This document shows, one piece after another, positions 1 through 12,700 of a stretch of DNA of 64,000 bases. The notes below the pieces were generated by a model. It did no database searches, was not told where the DNA came from, and worked only from the letters and a program-made list of their open reading frames with translations. Position 1 is the stretch's first letter. Each line of letters starts with the position of its first letter. The translations under genes and the position numbers were made by a program. The stretch is from Endomychus coccineus. Taxonomy: Eukaryota > Arthropoda > Insecta > Coleoptera > Endomychidae. Where the stretch lies: the NCBI GenBank assembly GCA_958510875.1, contig OY294070.1, positions 2,232,001 through 2,296,000 of the forward strand. Direction: 5' to 3'.

Positions 1-1166
1 GAAGTTTTCCTCGTTCCTTGATTATCACCCCAATATACTTCCTCAGTTGGTGATGCTTCATCATCCTTGACTACTACATGAGTATCAATTTTCCCCCCTA
101 CCTCTCCTTCAATTCTCCCATCTACTGCCCTTTTTCCCTTTATAGAGAAGGTCTCACGGGCTTTTATCCCTGGCCCGTCATCCTCATCGTCATCACTAAT
201 TCCTCCATAATGCCGTACTTCCACTATCACTTCGATAGGATTTTTTTGCTGTGATTCTACATACTGAGATACTTCTTCTTCTGCCTCTCCCCTACATTGC
301 TGAGCTCCCCTTTTCTCTGGATCTACCCGTATTTCATCCCAATTTCCCTGTCGACATATCATCCCCTGAAAACTAGGTGGTACTTCGAGTTTTGTCACCC
401 CAGCTAAGTCCCGTGGGAAATTATAATGGCGCCCTATCGCCTGACCGCTCGTTTGACTTCCGCTCATCGTACTTTCCTCGTTTTTTGTTGACTCGACCTT
501 TGGCTGGCCCCCACCATTCTCCTGAGTCCCTGGATTAGCCCCCAGTCTAGACCTGACCTTATCCTCAACTTCCCCTATAACCTGAACATCCCTGTGTTCT
601 CGTGTACCACTTTTCCGATTTGCTACACCACTACTACTGTCTGCTAAATCTACCAGTTCGCTCAACGTATACATAGGTATTAATGCACCCCCTACTTCTA
701 CTCCTACCTTATCGAAATTCACCGAAGCTCGAATTGCATATAAGAAATCCCTCCCTAAAACTCCTGCTGTATCAACGTTAATAAAATCCTTACAAACCAC
801 AAATAAATATTTTAATTCATTATTAGATCCGTGCAACCCTACTGTTAATTCTACTGTGCCCATACAGGGTAACATTCCACCAGTAATGCCTTGTAACTGT
901 AATTCCTCTTCCCTTCGTACTTCATCATAGTTTACAAAATTTTCCTTTATAATAGAAATTACCGCGCCCGTATCTACCAAGAAAGGTAAACTCCTTCCAT
1001 TAACCGTTATATGAATGAAAGATGGCGCTGATTCATTAAAAATATTATTTACATGCGGAACCTTCATTACCTTGGAAATTTCATTCGGCACAATTCCTAT
1101 TTCCTTATTATTTATTATTACCCCCCTCCGGCTGCCTCGTGCACCGAAGGGAGTTACTCGTTTAAA
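1..1166 (-). CDS. pol: pol (protease region) of Gypsy-type element, partial
   Basis: Open reading frame without stops from the frameshift site to the window edge, in the -1 frame relative to gag. About 45 residues in, a retroviral-type aspartic protease active site is visible (PFLVDTGAV, around 1000-970). This is followed by the hydrophobic strands expected of a pepsin-like half-domain (including GRDFLYAIRAS) and then a long acidic, low-complexity linker (a run of Asp near 200-185, many Glu/Gly/Arg). Reverse transcriptase and integrase would lie outside the window. No start codon is expected because translation is by frameshift from gag. Family assignment to Ty3/Gypsy rests on gag type and on the gag/pol frame arrangement, since the domain order after protease is not visible. 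Confidence 0.8.
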
Positions 1167-2158
1167 GGATTTACATCCTCTCGTTCTTTTACATTCCTTA
1201 CGTTATGAATCCTATTAGTATTACGCGCATCTTGTATCCCCGGCCGATACCTATTTTCATGTCCCATTTGATTTCTCTCATTACACCCCGCGCCTGCCTC
1301 ACCTTGATAACCTCTACCATTCCTGTACTGATTTTGATTCCACTGTTGATTTCTTTTCGTATCCTGGGATCCCCGTACATTATAGCCTGATTGCCGTCTT
1401 TCGAAATTTGAATTAAACCCATTACCTTTCACATACGATTGTCTATTATTACACTCTCGGGCAAAGTGTCCCATATTTCCGCAATTAAAACAACGACTTC
1501 CCTGTAAATCTGTTCCTAAAATAGTTCCACTTGTGCCCCGACTATTAACAACTTTCAAATTCGTTTCTGCCAAAGAGGCATATTCCTCTATTATTTCGAC
1601 AGTTAAGTTTTCCTCTTTCATAAGTAAAATTCCAATATCTTTTAAAATTTCTCTTTTAAGCCCTACCTTTAGCTGATTCATAATCAACTGATTACATTTT
1701 TTTTTCAAACCTGGAATTTCTAATACATCACTTTCGAGCATATCTTCCTCTAAAATTAAGTTCCCTATCATTCTTACCCTTGTAACAAAATCACCCACAG
1801 TTTCATCGTGCCTTTGAAACAATTTATTTAATTTCATGAGGTTTTCACCCGGAATCACTTTCCTGGAGAAACATTTTATGAATTTCTCCTTTAATTGCGC
1901 ATACGTCAATATATTCAGTGTCGAATCGGAATCAAAAAAATCCAACGCCTTACCCTGTAACCTATATTTAAATATCCGCAGCGTATTTTCTTCCGTCCAT
2001 TCGTCCAATTGCGCTCTCTGCTCCAACTTTCTGAAATAAACACGTATTTCCTCTTTACCTGTATATGCTTCTACTGTCGAAGCGATCATCCCCAAGCTCA
2101 TGACCGGAACTTGCCTAAACATCTGGTTCCCCCCTTCTGGGTGACCTGGTACTGCCAT
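1154..2158 (-). CDS. gag: gag polyprotein of Gypsy-type element
   Basis: A 334-residue protein starting at the first ATG after the leader. Residues about 25-190 look like the retrotransposon capsid region (KLEQRAQLDEW, then ALDFFDS and LKEKFIKCF, the typical helical block). A CCHC zinc knuckle follows at about residue 220 (CFNCGNMGHFAREC), then a basic Asn/Gly/Arg-rich tail for nucleic-acid binding. It packages element RNA and primes reverse transcription in the cytoplasmic particle. It ends one codon after the slippery heptamer, so a fraction of ribosomes continue into pol. Confidence 0.9.
   Translation of the reverse strand: MAVPGHPEGGNQMFRQVPVMSLGMIASTVEAYTGKEEIRVYFRKLEQRAQLDEWTEENTLRIFKYRLQGKALDFFDSDSTLNILTYAQLKEKFIKCFSRKVIPGENLMKLNKLFQRHDETVGDFVTRVRMIGNLILEEDMLESDVLEIPGLKKKCNQLIMNQLKVGLKREILKDIGILLMKEENLTVEIIEEYASLAETNLKVVNSRGTSGTILGTDLQGSRCFNCGNMGHFARECNNRQSYVKGNGFNSNFERRQSGYNVRGSQDTKRNQQWNQNQYRNGRGYQGEAGAGCNERNQMGHENRYRPGIQDARNTNRIHNVRNVKEREDVNPLNE
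1160..1166 (-). promoter_or_regulatory. -1 ribosomal frameshift site T TTA AAC
   Basis: In the gag frame the last codons read CCT TTA AAC GAG TAA. The heptamer T TTA AAC fits the X XXY YYZ rule, and slipping back one base leads straight into the open pol frame (TTT AAA CGA GTA). The gag stop follows one codon later. Confidence 0.8.
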
Positions 2159-2255
2159 TTATAATTTTTTTTTTTCCGGTTAGACTATACTCAATTCCCA
2201 AAGCTTACTTAATAATGCATCAAGTTCTGGTATTAATTGCCTGTTTGCTGTCGAT
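2159..2255 (-). other. Short leader between PBS and gag
   Basis: About 100 bases between the primer-binding site and the gag ATG. No ORF or obvious structure was recognised. There is a poly-A run (poly-T on the plus strand) immediately before the start codon. Confidence 0.5.
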
Positions 2256-2273
2256 CCCACCGCTCTGTCACCA
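2256..2273 (-). other. Putative primer-binding site
   Basis: Two bases inside the LTR edge the minus strand reads TGGTGACAGAGCGGTGGG. It begins with the TGG expected to pair with a tRNA CCA end and continues in a way resembling Leu/Ser-type tRNA 3' ends. The primer tRNA is not assigned. Confidence 0.6.
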
Positions 2274-2275
2274 AA

Positions 2276-3402
2276 TGTAATATACACCCATTACTTTGTT
2301 GTAATTGTTGTAATTTATTAACTTTCTACTACTGACCCTCTCCACTGTCAACCTCACAGCGCTCCTTTGGTAGTGCGTGTCCTCACGGCTTCCAGCAAAT
2401 AATCGGAATTTGCATTCAGGCAATTAATCTTAACTTTCAACTACTTTATTCATTATTATGATATGCTGCCACCACCTACTTTTTTTAAGAGGTTAAGCAG
2501 GAACCCTCCGATACTATCAATGCTTATCACTTTATAGGTAAACTTTGGGTTGTTTCATTTATTAAATCAAACCAATCGACTTATGACCTGGATTTATTGT
2601 CAATAATTTTAGTATGACGAAATATAATTATATGGATATTTAGAGAATATTACAACTAAACTAAATGGTTACTAACCTCTACCGTTGTGAAAACGTAAAC
2701 AAAGGAATAGTGGTTTCTGGATTGAATCTCAAACAAAAGTCCCTTACAACCCTTTACCACATTAATACTCTACTCAGCGGAAATTATGCAGTATCAGTCC
2801 AACCCAAACAGTTGTATTTTGTAATTATCTAGATCTAAGACTTACCCCCCTTGTTGTTTAACCTTCCCCTAACACTCACTACTTTTAACTCACCGGTCAA
2901 GTCGGTGCCAATGATATAGAACGAATTTAATTATTTTAACGATGATAACACATCGGAGTCCCCGGCTGTCCTCTGAACTGAACTACTTAACAATTTAATT
3001 TAATTAACACATTACACCTTAATCACCAAATTTTATCCTTTTGAGAAATGAATGAATTTACTTCGGCTTTAATGATACGCGTCTTGAGTATGGACCGGCC
3101 CGGACTGCCTTATTCCCTCTTGAAGAAAGAGTTTTATCAAAACAGCACAGCCTCTATACCCCCTTACTTCTCAACCCGATTATACCTTTATTCCCAGCTC
3201 CCTGTTTTCGCTGATGTCATAGTTTTTATTGATAACACCTTCGTGTGAGTACAGAGTATCGGCTCATATCTTCGGCGGCAAAAGACTTTCATTGTTTCAA
3301 TCCAGACTAACATTACCGCCTTAACTCGATAAGATTATCGCACATACCACAGGCCACCTTAATAATGAGAAGCTACGATTTCCCTAATTCCAATTTATTA
3401 CA
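2276..3402 (-). repeat. LTR (about 1127 bp) of Gypsy-type element
   Basis: The segment is bounded by TGTAATA and TATTACA, a 7-bp inverted repeat in the TG...CA form usual for LTRs. It abuts the PBS on one side and GTAC on the other. The partner LTR is outside the window, so the borders rest on these end signals only. No coding potential was recognised inside. Confidence 0.65.
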
Positions 3403-3750
3403 GTACATGTTATTCCATTCAAACCAGGGGCACTGTTGTTAGCCAGCTTATTAAGATGTTCTTGAATATTTCTTTCAAATGAAAATTCTGAAATTGAGTC
3501 AGTAGTTCTGGTAGTTCGAATTTTGGTAGATTTAGAGGAACATCTTCTTTAATGAAGGAGTTTTGAAATTTCTCGGCAAGTATTTGAGAAATCATGTATT
3601 TATTATCATGAACAATTCCATTGTGATCCTCAATCATAGGGACACTACTAACCAACTAACTAACATATCAAATAATTCCACCCAAACATCCTTTTTTGCT
3701 TTAATAATCACTGATCATATAAACATTCGAATGTTTGAAATATTTTCAAG
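3403..3750 (-). pseudogene. LINE-derived fragment in a gene-free stretch
   Basis: Between the LTR and the first visible MIOX exon, a minus-strand frame at 3655-3419 encodes a segment like the linker before non-LTR reverse transcriptases (MIEDHNGIVHDNK then ILAEKFQNSF). Nothing else was recognised. No start codon in frame with the downstream MIOX exon is present close by (a TGA lies at 3736-3738). Confidence 0.4.
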
Positions 3751-6700
3751 GACCTCAATCAAAGGTTTATAGACCCATCCGAATTACTCAGACCCGAAGT
3801 CAGATTTGCGAAAAAGCCCGTCGGTCAATTCAGAGATTATTCCATCGATTCAAATGACCCCATCAAAGAACGCGTCAGGAAAACCTACAAGGATATGCAC
3901 ACCTACCAAACTGTCGAATATGTTAAAGGTAAGTTAACAATCAATAAATCAAATTCTACCATTCTACATGAATTTTGACAGATATATCGAACAGGCCCGG
4001 TATACACTTAGAATACATGAAATGTTACGATTGTTTATGAAATTGTAGAAAACTTGTATTCAAATACGGCTGTAAATATTCACATTTCATTGCGGCTCAA
4101 TGGTCTAGGGGTATGATTCTCGCTTTGGGTGCGAGAGGTCCCGGGTTAAAATCCCGGTTGAGCCCTTACTTTTTATTGCCATTCTTCGCAATTTCTATCG
4201 CATTATAATCCAAATTGTACATATTTTCTTTTGTTAATATTTCGTTTTGTTGACATCTCAGATTTTCTATACGTAAGCCCACCAATTCAAAGGTGCCGTT
4301 TTCAGCTCCAGGATTCGAACCCAACATCTCTACAACGACACAGCTCGAGGCAAGAGTATCTTACCCGCATCTCCACGAGAGATGACATCTTATCTATAGC
4401 TTCTTTAGGTTCTAAAATTGGCAAATGCGTCATTAATCAGCTGATCAATTTCAATTTTGATCAAACAATCATTGCGGCTCAATGGTCTAGGGGTATGATT
4501 CTCGCTTTGGGTGCGAGAGGTCCCGGGTTCAAATCCCGGTTGAGCCCGTCCTTTTTATTGCCATTCTTCACAATTTCTATCGCATTATAATCCAAATTGT
4601 ACATATTTTCTTTTGTTAATATTTCGTTTTGTTGACATCTCAGATTTTCTATACGTAAACCCACCAATTGAAAGGTGCCGTTTTCAGCCCCAGGATTCGA
4701 ACCCAACATCTCTACAACGACACAGCTCAAGGCAAGAGTATGTTACCCGCATCTCCACGAGAGATGACATCTTATCTATAGCTTCTTTAGGTTCTAAAAT
4801 TGGCAAATGCGTCATTAATCAGCTGATCAATTTCAATTTTGATCAAACAATCATTGCGGCTCAATGGTCTAGGGGTATGATTCTCGCTTTGGGTGCGAGA
4901 GGTCCCGGGTTCAAATCCCGGTTGAGCCCGTCCTTTTTATTGCCATTCTTCACAATTTCTATCGCATTATAATCCAAATTGTACATATTTTCTTTTGTTA
5001 ATATTTCGTTTTGTTGACATCTCAGATTTTCTATACGTAAACCCACCAATTGAAAGGTGCCGTTTTCAGCCCCAGGATTCGAACCCAACATCTCTACAAC
5101 GACAAAGCTCAAGGCAAGAGTATCTTACCCGCATCTCCACGAGAGATGACATCTTATCTATAGCTTCTTTAGGTTCTAAAATTGGCAAATGCGTCATTAA
5201 TCAGCTGATCAATTTCAATTTTGATCAAACAATCATTGCGGCTCAATGGTCTAGGGGTATGATTCTCGCTTTGGGTGCGAGAGGTCCCGGGTTCAAATCC
5301 CGGTTGAGCCCGTCCTTTTTATTGCCATTCTTCACAATTTCTATCGCATTATAATCCAAATTGTACATATTTTCTTTTGTTAATATTTCGTTTTGTTGAC
5401 ATCTCAGATTTTCTATACGTAAACCCACCAATTGAAAGGTGCCGTTTTCAGCCCCAGGATTCGAACCCAACATCTCTACAACGACAAAGCTCAAGGCAAG
5501 AGTATCTTACCCGCATCTCCACGAGAGATGACATCTTATCTATAGCTTCTTTAGGTTCTAAAATTGGCAAATGCGTCATTAATCAGCTGATCAATTTCAA
5601 TTTTGATCAAACAATCATTGCGGCTCAATGGTCTAGGGGTATGATTCTCGCTTTGGGTGCGAGAGGTCCCGGGTTCAAATCCCGGTTGAGCCCGTCCTTT
5701 TTATTGCCATTCTTCACAATTTCTATCGCATTATAATCCAAATTGTACATATTTTCTTTTGTTAATATTTCGTTTTGTTGACATCTCAGATTTTCTATAC
5801 GTAAACCCACCAATTCAAAGGTGCCGTTTTCAGCTCCAGGATTCGAACCCAACATCTCTACAACGACACAGCTCAAGGCAAGAGTATTTTACCCGCATCT
5901 CCACGAGAGATGACATCTTATCTATAGCTTCTTTAGGTTCTAAAATTGGCAAATGCGTCATTAATCAGCTGATCAATTTCAATTTTCATCAAACAATTAT
6001 TGCGGCTTAATGGTCTAGGGGTATGATTCTCGCTTTGGGTGCGAGAGGTCCCGGGTTCAAATCCCGGTTGAGCCCGTCCTTTTTATTGCCATTCTTCGCA
6101 ATTTCTATCGCATTATAATTCAAATTGTACATATTTTCTTCTGTTAATATTTCGTTTTGTTGACATCTTAGATTTTCTATACGTAAACCCAATTGAAAGG
6201 TGCCGTTGTCAGCTCCAGGATTCGAACCCAGCATCTCCACAACGACACAGCTCAAGGCAAGAGTATCTTACCCGCATCTCCACGAGAGATGACATCTTAT
6301 CTATAGCTTCTTTAGGTTCTAAAATTGGCAAATGCGTCATTAATCAGCTGATCAATTTCAATTTTGATCAAACAATCATTGCGGCTCAATGGTCTAGGGG
6401 TATGATTCTCGCTTTGGGTGCGAGAGGTCCCGGGTTCAAATCCCGGTTGAGCCCGTCCTTTTTATTGCCATTCTTCACAATTTCTATCGCATTATAATCC
6501 AAATTGTACATATTTTCTTTTGTTAATATTTCGTTTTGTTGACATCTCAGATTTTCTATACGTAAACCCACCAATTGAAAGGTGCCGTTTTCAGCCCCGG
6601 GATTCGAACCCAACATCTCTACAACGACACAGCTCAAGGCAAGAGTATGTTACCCGCATCTCCACGAGAGATGACATCTTATCTATAGCTTCTTTAGGTT

Positions 6701-9700
6701 CTAAAATCGGCAAATGCGTCATTAATCAGCTGATCAATTTCAATTTTGATCAAACAATCATTGCGGCTCAATGGTCTAGGGGTATGATTCTCGCTTTGGG
6801 TGCGAGAGGTCCCGGGTTCAAATCCCGGTTGAGCCCGTCCTTTTTATTGCCATTCTTCACAATTTCTATCGCATTATAATCCAAATTGTACATATTTTCT
6901 TTTGTTAATATTTCGTTTTGTTGACATCTCAGATTTTCTATACGTAAACCCACCAATTGAAAGGTGCCGTTTTCAGCCCCAGGATTCGAACCCAACATCT
7001 CTACAACGACACAGCTCAAGGCAAGAGTATGTTACCCGCATCTCCACGAGAGATGACATCTTATCTATAGCTTCTTTAGGTTCTAAAATTGGCAAATGCG
7101 TCATTAATCAGCTGATCAATTTCAATTTTGATCAAACAATCATTGCGGCTCAATGGTCTAGGGGTATGATTCTCGCTTTGGGTGCGAGAGGTCCCGGGTT
7201 CAAATCCCGGTTGAGCCCGTCCTTTTTATTGCCATTCTTCACAATTTCTATCGCATTATAATCCAAATTGTACATATTTTCTTTTGTTAATATTTCGTTT
7301 TGTTGACATCTCAGATTTTCTATACGTAAACCCACCAATTGAAAGGTGCCGTTTTCAGCCCCAGGATTCGAACCCAACATCTCTACAACGACAAAGCTCA
7401 AGGCAAGAGTATCTTACCCGCATCTCCACGAGAGATGACATCTTATCTATAGCTTCTTTAGGTTCTAAAATTGGCAAATGCGTCATTAATCAGCTGATCA
7501 ATTTCAATTTTGATCAAACAATCATTGCGGCTCAATGGTCTAGGGGTATGATTCTCGCTTTGGGTGCGAGAGGTCCCGGGTTCAAATCCCGGTTGAGCCC
7601 GTCCTTTTTATTGCCATTCTTCACAATTTCTATCGCATTATAATCCAAATTGTACATATTTTCTTTTGTTAATATTTCGTTTTGTTGACATCTCAGATTT
7701 TCTATACGTAAACCCACCAATTGAAAGGTGCCGTTTTCAGCCCCAGGATTCGAACCCAACATCTCTACAACGACAAAGCTCAAGGCAAGAGTATCTTACC
7801 CGCATCTCCACGAGAGATGACATCTTATCTATAGCTTCTTTAGGTTCTAAAATTGGCAAATGCGTCATTAATCAGCTGATCAATTTCAATTTTGATCAAA
7901 CAATCATTGCGGCTCAATGGTCTAGGGGTATGATTCTCGCTTTGGGTGCGAGAGGTCCCGGGTTCAAATCCCGGTTGAGCCCGTCCTTTTTATTGCCATT
8001 CTTCACAATTTCTATCGCATTATAATCCAAATTGTACATATTTTCTTTTGTTAATATTTCGTTTTGTTGACATCTCAGATTTTCTATACGTAAACCCACC
8101 AATTGAAAGGTGCCGTTTTCAGCCCCGGGATTCGAACCCAACATCTCTACAACGACACAGCTCAAGGCAAGAGTATGTTACCCGCATCTCCACGAGAGAT
8201 GACATCTTATCTATAGCTTCTTTAGGTTCTAAAATTGGCAAATGTGTCATTAATCAGCTGATCAATTTCAATTTTGATCAAACAATCATTGCGGCTCAAT
8301 GGTCTAGGGGTATGATTCTCGCTTTGGGTGCGAGAGGTCCCCGGTTCAAATCCCGGTTGAGCCCGTGCTTTTTACTGCCATTCTTCACAATTTCTATCGC
8401 ATTATAATCCAAATTGTACATATTTTCTTTTGTTAATATTTCGTTTTGTTGACATCTCAGATTTTCTATACGTAAACCCACCAATTGAAAGGTGCCGTTT
8501 TCAGCCCCAGGATTCAAACCCAACATCTCTACAACGACACAGCTCAAGGCAAGAGTATCTTACCCGCATCTCCACGAGAGATGACATCTTATCTATAGCT
8601 TCTTTAGGTTCTAAAATTGGCAAATGCGTCATTAATCAGCTGATCAATTTCAATTTTGATCAAACAATCATTGCGGCTCAATGGTCTAGGGGTATGATTC
8701 TCGCTTTGGGTGCGAGAGGTCCCGGGTTCAAATCCCGGTTGAGCCCGTCCTTTTTATTGCCATTCTTCACAATTTCTATCGCATTATAATCCAAATTGTA
8801 CATATTTTCTTTTGTTAATATTTCGTTTTGTTGACATCTCAGATTTTCTATACGTAAACCCACCAATTGAAAGGTGCCGTTTTCAGCCCCAGGATTCGAA
8901 CCCAACATCTCTACAACGACAAAGCTCAAGGCAAGAGTATCTTACCCGCATCTCCACGAGAGATGACATCTTATCTATAGCTTCTTTAGGTTCTAAAATT
9001 GGCAAATGCGTCATTAATCAGCTGATCAATTTCAATTTTGATCAAACAATCATTGCGGCTCAATGGTCTAGGGGTATGATTCTCGCTTTGGGTGCGAGAG
9101 GTCCCGGGTTCAAATCCCGGTTGAGCCCGTCCTTTTTATTGCCATTCTTCACAATTTCTATCGCATTATAATCCAAATTGTACATATTTTCTTTTGTTAA
9201 TATTTCGTTTTGTTGACATCTCAGATTTTCTATACGTAAACCCACCAATTGAAAGGTGCCGTTTTCAGCCCCAGGATTCGAACCCAACATCTCTACAACG
9301 ACAAAGCTCAAGGCAAGAGTATCTTACCCGCATCTCCACGAGAGATGACATCTTATCTATAGCTTCTTTAGGTTCTAAAATTGGCAAATGCGTCATTAAT
9401 CAGCTGATCAATTTCAATTTTGATCAAACAATCATTGCGGCTCAATGGTCTAGGGGTATGATTCTCGCTTTGGGTGCGAGAGGTCCCGGGTTCAAATCCC
9501 GGTTGAGCCCGTCCTTTTTATTGCCATTCTTCACAATTTCTATCGCATTATAATCCAAATTGTACATATTTTCTTTTGTTAATATTTCGTTTTGTTGACA
9601 TCTCAGATTTTCTATACGTAAACCCACCAATTGAAAGGTGCCGTTTTCAGCCCCAGGATTCGAACCCAACATCTCTACAACGACAAAGCTCAAGGCAAGA

Positions 9701-12700
9701 GTATCTTACCCGCATCTCCACGAGAGATGACATCTTATCTATAGCTTCTTTAGGTTCTAAAATTGGCAAATGCGTCATTAATCAGCTGATCAATTTCAAT
9801 TTTGATCAAACAATCATTGCGGCTCAATGGTCTAGGGGTATGATTCTCGCTTTGGGTGCGAGAGGTCCCGGGTTCAAATCCCGGTTGAGCCCGTCCTTTT
9901 TATTGCCATTCTTCACAATTTCTATCGCATTATAATCCAAATTGTACATATTTTCTTTTGTTAATATTTCGTTTTGTTGACATCTCAGATTTTCTATACG
10001 TAAACCCACCAATTGAAAGGTGCCGTTTTCAGCCCCAGGATTCGAACCCAACATCTCTACAACGACAAAGCTCAAGGCAAGAGTATCTTACCCGCATCTC
10101 CACGAGAGATGACATCTTATCTATAGCTTCTTTAGGTTCTAAAATTGGCAAATGCGTCATTAATCAGCTGATCAATTTCAATTTTGATCAAACAATCATT
10201 GCGGCTCAATGGTCTAGGGGTATGATTCTCGCTTTGGGTGCGAGAGGTCCCGGGTTCAAATCCCGGTTGAGCCCGTCCTTTTTATTGCCATTCTTCACAA
10301 TTTCTATCGCATTATAATCCAAATTGTACATATTTTCTTTTGTTAATATTTCGTTTTGTTGACATCTCAGATTTTCTATACGTAAACCCACCAATTGAAA
10401 GGTGCCGTTTTCAGCCCCAGGATTCGAACCCAACATCTCTACAACGACACAGCTCAAGGCAAGAGTATGTTACCCGCATCTCCACGAGAGATGACATCTT
10501 ATCTATAGCTTCTTTAGGTTCTAAAATTGGCAAATGCGTCATTAATCAGCTGATCAATTTCAATTTTGATCAAACAATCATTGCGGCTCAATGGTCTAGG
10601 GGTATGATTCTCGCTTTGGGTGCGAGAGGTCCCCGGTTCAAATCCCGGTTGAGCCCGTGCTTTTTACTGCCATTCTTCACAATTTCTATCGCATTATAAT
10701 CCAAATTGTACATATTTTCTTTTGTTAATATTTCGTTTTGTTGACATCTCAGATTTTCTATACGTAAACCCACCAATTGAAAGGTGCCGTTTTCAGCCCC
10801 AGGATTCGAACCCAACATCTCTACAACGACACAGCTCAAGGCAAGAGTATCTTACCCGCATCTCCACGAGAGATGACATCTTATCTATAGCTTCTTTAGG
10901 TTCTAAAATTGGCAAATGCGTCATTAATCAGCTGATCAATTTCAATTTTGATCAAACAATCATTGCGGCTCAATGGTCTAGGGGTATGATTCTCGCTTTG
11001 GGTGCGAGAGGTCCCGGGTTCAAATCCCGGTTGAGCCCGTCCTTTTTATTGCCATTCTTCACAATTTCTATCGCATTATAATCCAAATTGTACATATTTT
11101 CTTTTGTTAATATTTCGTTTTGTTGACATCTCAGATTTTCTATACGTAAACCCACCAATTGAAAGGTGCCGTTTTCAGCCCCAGGATTCGAACCCAACAT
11201 CTCTACAACGACAAAGCTCAAGGCAAGAGTATCTTACCCGCATCTCCACGAGAGATGACATCTTATCTATAGCTTCTTTAGGTTCTAAAATTGGCAAATG
11301 CGTCATTAATCAGCTGATCAATTTCAATTTTGATCAAACAATCATTGCGGCTCAATGGTCTAGGGGTATGATTCTCGCTTTGGGTGCGAGAGGTCCCAGG
11401 TTCAAATCCCGGTTGAGCCCGTCCTTTTTATTGCCATTCTTCACAATTTCTATCGCATTATAATCCAAATTGTACATATTTTCTTTTGTTAATATTTCGT
11501 TTTGTTGACATCTCAGATTTTCTATACGTAAACCCACCAATTGAAAGGTGCCGTTTTCAGCCCCAGGATTCGAACCCAACATCTCTACAACGACACAGCT
11601 CAAGGCAAGAGTATCTTACCCGCATCTCCACGAGAGATGACATCTTATCTATAGCTTCTTTAGGTTCTAAAATTGGCAAATGCGTCATTAATCAGCTGAT
11701 CAATTTCAATTTTGATCAAACAATCATTGCGGCTCAATGGTCTAGGGGTATGATTCTCGCTTTGGGTGCGAGAGGTCCCGGGTTCAAATCCCGGTTGAGC
11801 CCGTCCTTTTTATTGCCATTCTTCACAATTTCTATCGCATTATAATCCAAATTGTACATATTTTCTTTTGTTAATATTTCGTTTTGTTGACATCTCAGAT
11901 TTTCTATACGTAAACCCACCAATTGAAAGGTGCCGTTTTCAGCCCCAGGATTCGAACCCAACATCTCTACAACGACAAAGCTCAAGGCAAGAGTATCTTA
12001 CCCGCATCTCCACGAGAGATGACATCTTATCTATAGCTTCTTTAGGTTCTAAAATTGGCAAATGCGTCATTAATCAGCTGATCAATTTCAATTTTGATCA
12101 AACAATCATTGCGGCTCAATGGTCTAGGGGTATGATTCTCGCTTTGGGTGCGAGAGGTCCCAGGTTCAAATCCCGGTTGAGCCCGTCCTTTTTATTGCCA
12201 TTCTTCACAATTTCTATCGCATTATAATCCAAATTGTACATATTTTCTTTTGTTAATATTTCGTTTTGTTGACATCTCAGATTTTCTATACGTAAACCCA
12301 CCAATTGAAAGGTGCCGTTTTCAGCCCCAGGATTCGAACCCAACATCTCTACAACGACAAAGCTCAAGGCAAGAGTATCTTACCCGCATCTCCACGAGAG
12401 ATGACATCTTATCTATAGCTTCTTTAGGTTCTAAAATTGGCAAATGCGTCATTAATCAGCTGATCAATTTCAATTTTGATCAAACAATCATTAAGGCTCA
12501 ATGGTCTAGGGGTATGATTCTCGCTTTGGGTGCGAGAGGTCCCGGGTTCAAATCCCGGTTGAGCCCGTCCTTTTTATTGCCATTCTTCACAATTTCTATC
12601 GCATTATAATCCAAATTGTACATATTTTCTTTTGTTAATATTTCGTTTTGTTGACATCTCAGATTTTCTATACGTAAGCCCACCAATTCAAAGGTGCCGT

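Larger units (their letters stand above)
1..3402 (-). mobile_element. Ty3/Gypsy-type LTR retrotransposon, 5' part (LTR-PBS-gag-pro)
   Basis: Reading on the minus strand the order is LTR (3402-2276), primer-binding site (2273-2256), leader, gag (2158-1154) and pol in the -1 frame running off the window edge. The flank just outside the LTR reads GTAC, the probable 4-bp target duplication; the other end is outside the window. It lies directly upstream of the first visible MIOX exon, so the true MIOX start exon is probably beyond it. No stops interrupt gag or the visible part of pol, so the copy may be fairly young. Confidence 0.85.

Noticed and set aside
4294..4384. Complete antisense tRNA gene
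   Set aside because: The T-arm is convincing, but acceptor, D-arm and anticodon arm do not assemble into a cloverleaf and box A is missing.
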